Shown one piece after another: positions 15,386-25,058 of a DNA stretch of 25,399 bases (position 1 is its first letter; every line of letters starts with the position of its first letter). The notes below the pieces were generated by a model. That model saw only the letters and a list, made by a program, of their open reading frames with translations, searched no databases and was not told the DNA's origin. A program made the position numbers and the translations under genes. Source of the DNA: an uncultured Pseudomonadota bacterium (GTDB taxonomy: Bacteria; Myxococcota_A; UBA796; GCA-2862545). The DNA lies in assembly GCA_937891875.1 (NCBI GenBank), contig CALATR010001186.1:1-25399 (forward strand). Reading direction: 5' to 3'.

Positions 15386-15853
15386 ATGCCCGTACCCATT
15401 CATGGCGCTGATGGACTTCGTACCCATGCAAACCGCTCGTTGGGGGCCAGCGCGTGGCGCGAGATGACGTTCGAGCGGATCGTCGCATTCGCCGACGCGA
15501 CCGGCGATCACCAGTGGATCCACGTGGACCGGGAGCGGATCGCCGCCGAGTCTCCGTTCGGCGCGCCGATCGCCCACGGCTACCTCACCCTGTCCCTGGT
15601 CGCCGGGCTCTTCTTCGAGGTCGTCGAGATCGGCGGCATGAAGATGGTCATCAACTACGGCACCAACAAGGTGCGCTTCCCCCATCCCCTGAAGGAGGGC
15701 GCCCGCTACCGGCTGGCGCTCGCGCTCGGCGATGTGGCGGAGAAGGGTGGCGGCTGGATCGAGGCGATCTTCGTCGCGTCCATCGAGATCGAGGGTGCCG
15801 ACAAGCCCGCCTGCGTGGCGGAGGTCGTCTACCGCTTCCTTCCGGGGGCGTAG
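15386..15853 (+). CDS. MaoC-like (R)-specific enoyl-CoA hydratase, 155 aa
   Basis: A single hot-dog domain with the hydratase motif: Asp41 and His46 in ATGDHQWIHVD, with the five-residue Asp-His spacing of PhaJ-type (R)-specific enoyl-CoA hydratases, then FGAPIAHGYLTLSL. These enzymes hydrate trans-2-enoyl-CoA to (R)-3-hydroxyacyl-CoA in fatty-acid oxidation or polyhydroxyalkanoate supply. The substrate is not readable. ATG 15386 has GGGAG (15375-15379) six bases upstream. The next gene starts immediately after the stop codon, so the two form an operon. No phaC-like gene is in view, so a PHA role is only possible. Confidence 0.9.
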   Translation: MPVPIHGADGLRTHANRSLGASAWREMTFERIVAFADATGDHQWIHVDRERIAAESPFGAPIAHGYLTLSLVAGLFFEVVEIGGMKMVINYGTNKVRFPHPLKEGARYRLALALGDVAEKGGGWIEAIFVASIEIEGADKPACVAEVVYRFLPGA

Positions 15854-16495
15854 TTGCCGGACGCCCTGCTGCTGGACCTCGACGGCGTGCTCGTCGACTC
15901 GGCCCGGGTCCACGCCGCGGCGTGGGAATCGCTCTTCGCCGAGCACGGCATCGCGTTCGGCTGGGAGCGCTACCGGCTCGAGGCCAACGGGCGCTCTCGA
16001 GGGGCGGTGATCCGCGCGGTGCTGGGCCACCGGTCCGACCACCAGGCGCTCATGGCCCGCAAGGCCGCGCTGGTGCAGGAGCGGCTCGACCTCAGCGGCT
16101 GTCCGGTCGTGGAAGGCGCCCGCGCCCTGCTGGTCGAGGCGCGCTCCCGGCGGATCCCGCTCGCCATCGCCACCGCCAGCCGCATGCCCCACGCCCTGGT
16201 CCAGGCCGCCGGGCTCAAGACCCTGGCCCCCGACGTAGTGGTCGACCGCAACATGGTCGATCGCGGAAAACCCTGGCCAGACGTCTACAAGCTGGCGGCA
16301 AAGATGCTCGGCGTCTCCCCTGCCCGCTGCCTGGTCGTGGAGGACAGTCCGGCCGGTCTACGCGCCGGTCGCGCCGCCGGGTGCATCACCGTGGCCCTGA
16401 CCACGACCCACCCGCGGGCCGATCTCCAGACCCAGTCCGACCACGTGATCGACCACCTGAGCCAGCTGTGGACGGTCTGGGACGCCCTGCCGTAG
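15854..16495 (+). CDS. HAD-superfamily hydrolase, beta-phosphoglucomutase-like, 213 aa
   Basis: All four HAD motifs are present: DLDGVLVDS with nucleophile Asp8 and general acid Asp10, ATAS near residues 106-109, Lys139 in GKPWPDVY, and EDSPAG with Glu163/Asp164. The small helical cap and the DxDGVLvDS form place it in the beta-phosphoglucomutase/phosphatase-like subfamily. It probably acts on a small phosphorylated metabolite in the cytoplasm. The TTG start directly follows the TAG stop of the MaoC gene, with only a weak G-rich stretch (15844-15849) as ribosome binding site, so translation is probably coupled. It converges on sucD with a hairpin between. Confidence 0.9.
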   Translation: MPDALLLDLDGVLVDSARVHAAAWESLFAEHGIAFGWERYRLEANGRSRGAVIRAVLGHRSDHQALMARKAALVQERLDLSGCPVVEGARALLVEARSRRIPLAIATASRMPHALVQAAGLKTLAPDVVVDRNMVDRGKPWPDVYKLAAKMLGVSPARCLVVEDSPAGLRAGRAAGCITVALTTTHPRADLQTQSDHVIDHLSQLWTVWDALP

Positions 16496-16517
16496 GGTCC
16501 CGAGGCCCTGAGCAACC

Positions 16518-16547
16518 AGGCCCCCCGGCCAGACGACCGGAGGGCCT
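16518..16547. terminator. Bidirectional hairpin between HAD gene and sucD
   Basis: AGGCCCCCCGG (16518-16528) pairs with CCGGAGGGCCT (16537-16547) except for one C/A mismatch, with an 8-base loop. It lies in the only gap between two convergent genes. There is no T-run on either side, so termination may be Rho-assisted, or the stem may protect both 3' ends. Confidence 0.6.
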
Positions 16548-16570
16548 GTGCGGGAGCGTCCCGGGCAGGA

Positions 16571-17443
16571 TCAGCCCAGGACTTCCTTCATCATGTGGCC
16601 CATCTCGGCGGGGCTACGCACGATGTGCACGCCCGCGTCGGAGAGCGCCTGGAACTTGGACTCGGCGGTGCCCTGACCACCGGAGACGATGGCGCCGGCG
16701 TGGCCCATGCGGCGACCCGGAGGGGCCGTCGCGCCCGCGATGAAGCTGACGACGGGCTTGTCCATGTTCTCCTTGATCCAGGCGGCGGCCTCTTCCTCGG
16801 CCGTGCCGCCGATCTCGCCGATCATGATCACGGCGTCGGTGTCGTCGTCCGCGTTGAACAGCTTCAGCACGTCGATGAACTTGGTGCCGATGATGGGGTC
16901 ACCACCGATGCCGACCGCCGTGGACTGGCCGTAGCCGACAGCGGAGAGCTGGGCGACGGCCTCGTAGGTCAGGGTGCCCGAGCGGGAGAGCACGCCGACG
17001 CGACCCGGGGTGTGGATGTGACCGGGCATGATGCCGATCTTGCACTCGCCGGGGGTGATGACGCCGGGGCAGTTGGGCCCGATGAGGCGGGACTTCTTGC
17101 CCTCCATGAAGCGCCAGACCTTCACCATGTCCGCGACCGGGATGCCCTCGGTGATGCAGATCACCAGCGGGATCTCGGCGTCGACCGCCTCCATGATGGA
17201 GTCGGCGGCGAACGGCGGCGGCACGAACACGACGCTGGCGTTCGCGCCGGTCTCGGCGACGGCCTCGTGGGCACTGTCGAAGACGGGGACCTTGCCCTCG
17301 AACATCTGGCCACCCTTGCCCGGGACCGCGCCGGCCACGATCTGGGTGCCGTAGGCCATGCACTGCTGGGCGTGGAAGCCACCGGACTTGCCGGTGATGC
17401 CCTGGACGAGGACCTTGGTGTCCTTGTTGACGAGAATGCTCAT
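16571..17443 (-). CDS. sucD: Succinyl-CoA synthetase alpha subunit (ADP/GDP-forming)
   Basis: Catalyses, with SucC, succinyl-CoA + NDP + Pi to succinate + CoA + NTP in the TCA cycle. The CoA-binding start VQGITGKSGGFHA, the GPNCPG loop (122-127) and the phosphohistidine His248 in RMGHAGAIVSG are present. Length 290 aa is standard. ATG 17443 is two bases after the sucC stop, so the pair is translated together. The 3' end is followed by the hairpin at 16518-16547. A longer same-frame ORF reaching up through sucC is a frame shadow and not a fusion. Confidence 0.97.
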   Translation of the reverse strand: MSILVNKDTKVLVQGITGKSGGFHAQQCMAYGTQIVAGAVPGKGGQMFEGKVPVFDSAHEAVAETGANASVVFVPPPFAADSIMEAVDAEIPLVICITEGIPVADMVKVWRFMEGKKSRLIGPNCPGVITPGECKIGIMPGHIHTPGRVGVLSRSGTLTYEAVAQLSAVGYGQSTAVGIGGDPIIGTKFIDVLKLFNADDDTDAVIMIGEIGGTAEEEAAAWIKENMDKPVVSFIAGATAPPGRRMGHAGAIVSGGQGTAESKFQALSDAGVHIVRSPAEMGHMMKEVLG

Positions 17444-17445
17444 GA

Positions 17446-18681
<1,236 letters not shown>

Positions 18682-18700
18682 CGGGACCTCTCGTCGGGGA

Positions 18701-18731
18701 GCGCGTGGGACACGCGCCGGTCACGTGACCG
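18701..18731 (-). promoter_or_regulatory. Adjacent hairpin and 14-bp palindrome upstream of sucC
   Basis: GCGCGTG-GGA-CACGCGC (18701-18717) is a perfect 7-bp stem with a 3-base loop. It is joined directly to CGGTCACGTGACCG (18718-18731), a perfect 14-bp palindrome. They end 20 bases before the sucC start. The palindrome has the form expected of a dimeric regulator site; the hairpin could be a leader structure. No regulator can be named. Confidence 0.55.
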
Positions 18732-18814
18732 ATACCAGATGCCGTCCAGCACAGCATCGTGGCGGAATCAGCGGCGGACAGGCGTAGCCGTAGCAGGGTG
18801 CCGCGGCAACCGAG

Positions 18815-18840
18815 GAGATCACTTGCTGGGAAGTGATCTC
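18815..18840. terminator. 10-bp perfect hairpin over the stop of the exported-protein gene
   Basis: GAGATCACTT (18815-18824) and AAGTGATCTC (18831-18840) are perfect complements with a 6-base loop. On the minus strand the stop codon TGA (18821-18819) lies in the downstream arm. There is no T-run after it. It may define or protect an RNA end between the sdh operon and sucC, or cause partial termination that lowers sucCD expression. Confidence 0.55.
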
Positions 18841-19373
18841 GAAGGCAGGCACTTCGGCACGTCAGTTAGTGGCTCGAGGGAGTCCAACCCTTTCGCCGAG
18901 TTCAGGTGGGACAGCACGCCAGGGAGGCCACCCGCCTTGGAGAGCACGGCACTCTCGCCGGAACCACTCACCAGGATCGCGGGCCCACCGCCATCCCGGC
19001 TCCGAGCGCAGGAGAACCCGTGGGTGGACCCTCGGGGGATCTCGAAGCAAGACCACGGTCCAAGGGTGGTGATCTCGAACGGGCGCGGCCCGCGTACGCC
19101 CTCGACCACCTTCCGCGGCGTCGCGGTGGGCCGGTCCTCCGCCGGGTCGACCCAGACGGTGAACGCCCCCCGGCGGGAGGCACTCGGCAGGGACAGCCGG
19201 ACCCGACGGTCGGCCTTGACCGTCACTTCCCAGCCGGATGGAACGACCAGCTCCAGGTCATCCCCAATGCAGCGCACGCCGGCCGAAGCCGGAGACTCCG
19301 GGGCCGGGTCGTCGTCCGCGCGGGCGGTGCCTGACACGAGCACCGCCCCCACCAGCAGGACGAGGCGCGTCAC
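18819..19373 (-). CDS. Uncharacterised exported protein in the sdh operon, 184 aa
   Basis: Its GTG start (19373-19371) overlaps the sdhB stop in the sequence GTGA, a strong sign of translational coupling. A Sec signal peptide is clear: TRLVLLVGAVLVSGTARA with probable cleavage after ARA (residue 19). The mature protein begins with an acidic Pro/Ser stretch, then an ELVVPSGWEV segment of the kind seen at the start of secreted beta-rich domains. Four cysteines (35, 109, 122, 175) could make two disulphides in the periplasm. No membrane helix follows the signal and there is no lipobox, so it should be soluble periplasmic or secreted. I recognise no family. The frame also runs open to 19484, but only within sdhB and out of its frame. 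Confidence 0.78.
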   Translation of the reverse strand: MTRLVLLVGAVLVSGTARADDDPAPESPASAGVRCIGDDLELVVPSGWEVTVKADRRVRLSLPSASRRGAFTVWVDPAEDRPTATPRKVVEGVRGPRPFEITTLGPWSCFEIPRGSTHGFSCARSRDGGGPAILVSGSGESAVLSKAGGLPGVLSHLNSAKGLDSLEPLTDVPKCLPSRSLPSK

Positions 19374-20133
19374 TTGGCCGCGTTGTCGTCCTTCGCGCCG
19401 GACAGGACCCGGGCGAACACGAGGTCGCGGTTCATGCGGGCGATGGCGGTGAGCGGGATGCCCTTGGGGCAGACCGCCGCACACTCGCCGTGGTTGGTGC
19501 AGCCGCCGAAGCCCTCGGCGTCCATCTGACCGACCATGTCCTTGGTGCGCTGGACCTTCTCCACCTCACCCTGGGGCAGGGCGTTGAGGTGGGCGATCTT
19601 GGCGGCGGTGAACAGGCTGGCCGAGGCGTTCGGGCACGCGGCGACGCAGGCACCACAGCCGATGCACGCGGCATAGTCGAAGGCCTGGTCCGCCATGGGC
19701 TTGCCGATGGGCATGGCGTTGGCGTCCGGCGCGGAGCCGGTGCGCACGCTGATGTAGCCGCCCGACTGGATGATCCGGTCCATGGAGGCGCGCTCCACGA
19801 CCAGGTCCTTCACCACCGGGAAGGCCTCGGCCCGCCAGGGCTCGACGACGATCAGGTCACCGTCCTTGAACTGGCGCATGTGGACCTGGCACAGCGTCGA
19901 GCGGTCGCCCGGACCGTGGGCCCGACCGTTGACCATCGCGCCACAGGAGCCGCAGATGCCCTCGCGGCAGTCGTGCTCGAACGCGATGGGCTCCTCGCCC
20001 TTGGCGGTGAGATCCTCGTTGATGACGTCGATGACCTCCAGGAAGGACATCTCTTCGATGACGTCGACCGGGTAGTCCTTGAACTGACCGCCCGTGTCGG
20101 GTCCCGCCTGGCGCCAGACTCGCAGAGTGACCT

Positions 20134-20137
<4 letters not shown>
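19370..20137 (-). CDS. sdhB: Succinate dehydrogenase/fumarate reductase iron-sulphur subunit
   Basis: Carries electrons from the SdhA flavin to the membrane subunit. The three cluster motifs are complete: 2Fe-2S (CREGICGSCG plus a distal Cys after GDRSTLC), 4Fe-4S (CIGCGACVAACP) and 3Fe-4S (Cys of GGCTNHGEC, then CAAVCPKGIPL). Length 255 aa is normal. The start is taken at GTG 20137, whose GTGA overlaps the sdhA stop; CGGAG lies a few bases upstream. The frame continues to 20227, but that stretch lies inside sdhA and encodes no family sequence. The stop in turn overlaps the start of the exported-protein gene. Confidence 0.97.
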
Positions 20138-22053
<1,916 letters not shown>

Positions 22054-22118
22054 GAAGACACCAGGTCGGGGAAGAGGATGGGCCGGCGTCCGTCAGGCTG
22101 CCGACCGGAGACGGGCGG

Positions 22119-22907
22119 TCAGTGAGCGTCGCTCTTGGCGGGAGTGACGTTGGCGGGGCAGCTGTCGTAGTAGCCGCAGTATTCCCAGGTGGGCGGAGCC
22201 TCGAGGGCGCCGGTGGCGGTGCCGACGATGCCCATCACCGGGTAGGACAGGTTGCCCACCAGCACGAGGCCAGCGACAAAGGCGGCGATGCTGCGCCAGA
22301 TGCCGCGGGTGTTCGCGCTCTCGAAGCCCAGCGTCTGCACCGCGGACCACGCGCCGTGGAACAGGTGCAGGGACAAGAAGACGGTGGCCACGATGTAGAT
22401 CAGCGCGCTGACTGGGTTGCCGAACGACAGCAGCATGTCGTGGTACACCTCGCCGCGGATGAAGCCGTAGCTGGCGTAGTCGTACAGGTTGAAGACGCTG
22501 TGGACCGGGCCGAACAGGCCGACGGTGAAGTCGAGGATGTGCCAGATGATGAAGAGCAGCAGCGCGATGCCGCCGTACTTCATGCTCTTGGCCGCGCTGG
22601 TGGTCGCAAACGACTTCTTGGGGCCCTTGTAGTTGGTGCCTCGCGCCGCAGCGTTCTGCCGGATCAGGCTGATGGCCGAGGCCACGTGCACGACCAGTGC
22701 GAGCAGCAGGAACGTCCGACCACCCCAGACCAGCGGCGGCAGGTCCTGGAGCTTGTGGGCGTAGCTGTTGATCGCGTCAGCACCCAGGTGGAAGTTCAGG
22801 TTGCCCACCATGTGGAACAGGACCCACCCGACGTAGACCACGCCGGAGACGGCCATGGCGACCTTCTTGCCGATGGTGGAGCGATAGAGGGCGAGGACCG
22901 GGTTCAT
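22119..22907 (-). CDS. sdhC: Succinate dehydrogenase cytochrome b558 subunit, five helices
   Basis: The single membrane anchor of a type-B complex II. Five membrane helices are visible. Four histidines fall where the di-heme family has its ligands: His32 (LFHMVGN), His74 (LVVHVAS), His123 (IIWHILDF) and His181 (LHLFHG; His184 is a close alternative). It probably passes electrons to a quinone (menaquinone in most relatives). At 262 aa it is slightly long, with an extra C-terminal tail carrying two Cys (EYCGYYDSCP). ATG 22907 has GGAG five bases upstream. A 15-bp palindrome lies at 22940-22954 in the presumed promoter or leader. Confidence 0.95.
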   Translation of the reverse strand: MNPVLALYRSTIGKKVAMAVSGVVYVGWVLFHMVGNLNFHLGADAINSYAHKLQDLPPLVWGGRTFLLLALVVHVASAISLIRQNAAARGTNYKGPKKSFATTSAAKSMKYGGIALLLFIIWHILDFTVGLFGPVHSVFNLYDYASYGFIRGEVYHDMLLSFGNPVSALIYIVATVFLSLHLFHGAWSAVQTLGFESANTRGIWRSIAAFVAGLVLVGNLSYPVMGIVGTATGALEAPPTWEYCGYYDSCPANVTPAKSDAH

Positions 22908-22939
22908 GACCTCTCCGTGGATCGGGCTCGCGACGCCGA

Positions 22940-22954
22940 CGGAAGACTCTTCCG
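22940..22954 (-). promoter_or_regulatory. 15-bp palindrome upstream of sdhC
   Basis: CGGAAGACTCTTCCG is a perfect 7+1+7 palindrome 32 bases before the sdhC start. Its size and position suit an operator for a dimeric regulator of the sdh operon. As RNA the arms would leave a very small loop, so a DNA site is more likely. The regulator is unknown. Confidence 0.45.
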
Positions 22955-23067
22955 TATGCTCCGCCGAAGCGGGGGCGCCGTGAGCGCAACGGCCGGTGGC
23001 GGGTTCGCGAGCATGGACAGCTTCCCCGTGTAGCGAGCAGCACGGACGAGGGTGTCCGCACGGGGCA

Positions 23068-23081
23068 GGCCCGTACGGGCC
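23068..23081. promoter_or_regulatory. 14-bp perfect palindrome GGCCCGTACGGGCC
   Basis: A perfect palindrome centred on GTAC, 160 bases upstream of sdhC and outside any gene. It may be a regulator site for sdhCAB. In GC-rich DNA short palindromes of this type are not rare, so the call is weak. Confidence 0.3.
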
Positions 23082-23117
23082 CTGAGGGGTCGGATCCTAC
23101 CCGCACAGACTGAATGC

Positions 23118-23131
23118 GCCAGTCCGGGCGG
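23118..23131 (+). repeat. 14-base inverted repeat flanking metK, downstream arm
   Basis: GCCAGTCCGGGCGG here is the exact reverse complement of the sequence at 24487-24500 in the metK leader. The arms lie outside the coding region on both sides of metK, about 1.36 kb apart. A chance origin is possible. Confidence 0.5.
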
Positions 23132-23173
23132 TCAGTTTCTGGCGACACAGTGCATGTCGACCGGAAAACGCAA

Positions 23174-23204
23174 GACGCCCGCCGACACAGGGCCAGCGGG
23201 CGTC
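23174..23204 (-). terminator. Intrinsic-type terminator of metK
   Basis: On the minus strand GACGCCCGC (23204-23196) and GCGGGCGTC (23182-23174) form a perfect 9-bp GC-rich stem with a 13-base loop, followed by TTGCGTTTTCC. The stem begins 22 bases past the metK stop. The T-rich tail makes it the best terminator in the window. Confidence 0.8.
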
Positions 23205-23226
23205 GTGGTGCGATCCAGGTCCGGGG

Positions 23227-24387
<1,161 letters not shown>

Positions 24388-24397
24388 GTGCGGTGTC

Positions 24398-24409
24398 CTC
24401 CAACTGGAG
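24398..24409 (-). promoter_or_regulatory. Short hairpin sequestering the metK Shine-Dalgarno sequence
   Basis: In the transcript CUCC-AGUU-GGAG (24409-24398) can fold, with GGAG being the first four bases of the metK ribosome binding site GGAGGA. The stem is only 4 bp, so alone it is weak, but it is the usual form of a translational on/off element when coupled to upstream folding. Confidence 0.4.
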
Positions 24410-24432
24410 CTGATGGCTGCATGACGTGGACG

Positions 24433-24482
24433 CCCGGCGGGCGCCTGCGACCCTTCCCGGGCCGCCCACAGGCGCCGCCGGG
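24433..24482 (-). promoter_or_regulatory. Long bulged hairpin in the metK leader
   Basis: On the minus strand CCCGGCGGCGCCTG (24482-24469) pairs with CAGGCGCCCGCCGGG (24447-24433), giving a 14-bp stem with a single bulged base and a 21-base loop. It sits between the operator-like repeat and the ribosome binding site, so it is probably transcribed with metK. It matches no SAM riboswitch class that I can recognise by eye. Confidence 0.6.
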
Positions 24483-24486
24483 TAAG

Positions 24487-24500
24487 CCGCCCGGACTGGC
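24487..24500 (-). repeat. 14-base inverted repeat flanking metK, leader arm
   Basis: Reads GCCAGTCCGGGCGG on the minus strand, between the operator-like repeat and the long bulged hairpin of the metK leader. It pairs with the copy at 23118-23131 downstream of the metK terminator. Confidence 0.5.
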
Positions 24501-24520
24501 AGCACAACCGCTTTATGTCA

Positions 24521-24538
24521 TATCTCCGATAGGAGATA
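24521..24538 (-). promoter_or_regulatory. Operator-like inverted repeat TATCTCC-GATA-GGAGATA
   Basis: A perfect 7-bp inverted repeat around GATA, inside the only AT-rich patch nearby (24509-24540). A wider CGCTT/AAGCG pair (24509-24513 and 24538-24542) brackets it. The position upstream of metK and the AT-rich form suit an operator overlapping the metK promoter. ArsR-family regulators of the SAM cycle (SahR type) bind AT-rich palindromes upstream of metK and ahcY in many proteobacteria. Assigning this site to one is inference. Confidence 0.5.
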
Positions 24539-24540
24539 AG

Positions 24541-24617
24541 CGAAGCCGCACCGGTCTCCGCGAACCCGCTGCCCGGGGTCGGACAGGCGGGCGTTCGCAT
24601 CGACCAGCGCGGCTTCG
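24541..24617 (-). ncRNA. Candidate 77-nt rod-like structured RNA between hpf and metK
   Basis: On the minus strand the stem builds outward to inward as follows. First, CGAAGCCGC/GCGGCUUCG is 9 bp, perfect. Then GCUGGUC/GACCGGU is 7 bp including two G-U pairs. A 3x3 internal loop (GAU/GGA) follows. GCGAAC-gc-CCGC/GCGGGUUCGC is 10 bp with a two-base bulge. UGUCC/GGGCA is 5 bp with one G-U, around a 6-base loop. All three wobble pairs would be A-C mismatches on the plus strand, so the fold favours the hpf/metK-sense RNA. No T-run follows. It may be a leader element, a processed small RNA or an unusual terminator. Confidence 0.5.
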
Positions 24618-24619
24618 TC

Positions 24620-24657
24620 GGGGGTCGGGGCCCCCACCGCGAGGCGCCTAGGCCTCG
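24620..24657 (-). terminator. Two hairpins at the end of hpf
   Basis: CGAGGC-CTAGGC-GCCTCG (minus strand, 24657-24640) holds the hpf stop codon in its loop. It is followed by GGGGG-CCCCGA-CCCCC (24635-24620). Neither has a T-run. Together with the 77-nt rod immediately downstream they give three consecutive stems after hpf, which probably end or protect its message. Confidence 0.45.
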
Positions 24658-25019
24658 GCGGTGAACTCCTCTTCGGGCTCTTCGGCGACGGCTTCGACCA
24701 CGAAGCCGTCCTCGCGCTCCTGACCGCGTCCGCGGTGGCCGGTGCGCTTGCCCTTCAGGCGACGAAGCTGCTCTTCCACGCCGTGGAAGGCCTTGTCCAT
24801 CGCGGTGCGCAGGTCATCGCTGCGCTCTTCCGCCTTGCAGACGTGCCCGAGCGTCGTGACGACGACTTCGACGATGGCCTCGTGATGCTCGATGCTGACC
24901 ACCATCTGGCCGTCGGCCGCGGGGTCGAGGAAGCGCTCGAGCTTGCCGAAGAGCACGTCGCCGCGACGACGGATCTCGTCGCGGGGGCGGAGGTTGCGGA
25001 AGGTGACGTCGAGGTTCAT
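24648..25019 (-). CDS. hpf: Ribosome hibernation-promoting factor, HPF/YfiA family
   Basis: Binds the 30S decoding region in stationary phase and inactivates ribosomes. The sequence shows the family's beta-alpha-beta-beta-beta-alpha pattern: MNLDVTFRNL, the helix DEIRRRGDVLFGKLERFLD, then VVSIEHHEAIVEVVVTTLGH, and the basic helix DDLRTAMDKAFHGVEEQLRRLK. At 123 aa it is the short form with an added C-terminal tail (from about residue 95), basic and then strongly acidic (EEPEEEFTAEA). It lacks the dimerisation domain of long HPF. ATG 25019 has AGGAGAGG upstream. Its place directly after rpoN is the classic rpoN-hpf order. The gap between the two is 39 bases. Confidence 0.92.
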   Translation of the reverse strand: MNLDVTFRNLRPRDEIRRRGDVLFGKLERFLDPAADGQMVVSIEHHEAIVEVVVTTLGHVCKAEERSDDLRTAMDKAFHGVEEQLRRLKGKRTGHRGRGQEREDGFVVEAVAEEPEEEFTAEA

Positions 25020-25058
25020 GGTCCTCTCCTGTGCAATCCGGAGTGTCCGGACGAACGT

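Larger units (their letters stand above)
22908..23226. other. 319-base noncoding region between metK and sdhC
   Basis: No gene is supported here; short frames lack start signals and codon pattern. From the metK side it holds an intrinsic-like terminator (23174-23204), one arm of a 14-base inverted repeat (23118-23131) and the palindrome GGCCCGTACGGGCC (23068-23081). On the minus strand there is also a C(UUCG)G-type tetraloop hairpin, CCGC-TTCG-GCGG (22972-22961), and the palindrome at 22940-22954. The sdh promoter should lie here, but I cannot fix -35/-10 hexamers with confidence. Confidence 0.6.

Noticed and set aside
24541..24617. Possible tRNA on the plus strand (size about 77 nt, a TTCGCAT loop, closing 9-bp stem)
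   Set aside because: The T-stem has a mismatch and the sequence next to it does not match the acceptor stem. No D-arm or anticodon arm can be drawn. The rod-like fold on the other strand is much better.
24388..24640. Known SAM riboswitch upstream of metK
   Set aside because: I could not place the conserved cores of the SAM-I or SAM-II classes by eye; only generic stems are seen. A covariance-model search would be decisive.
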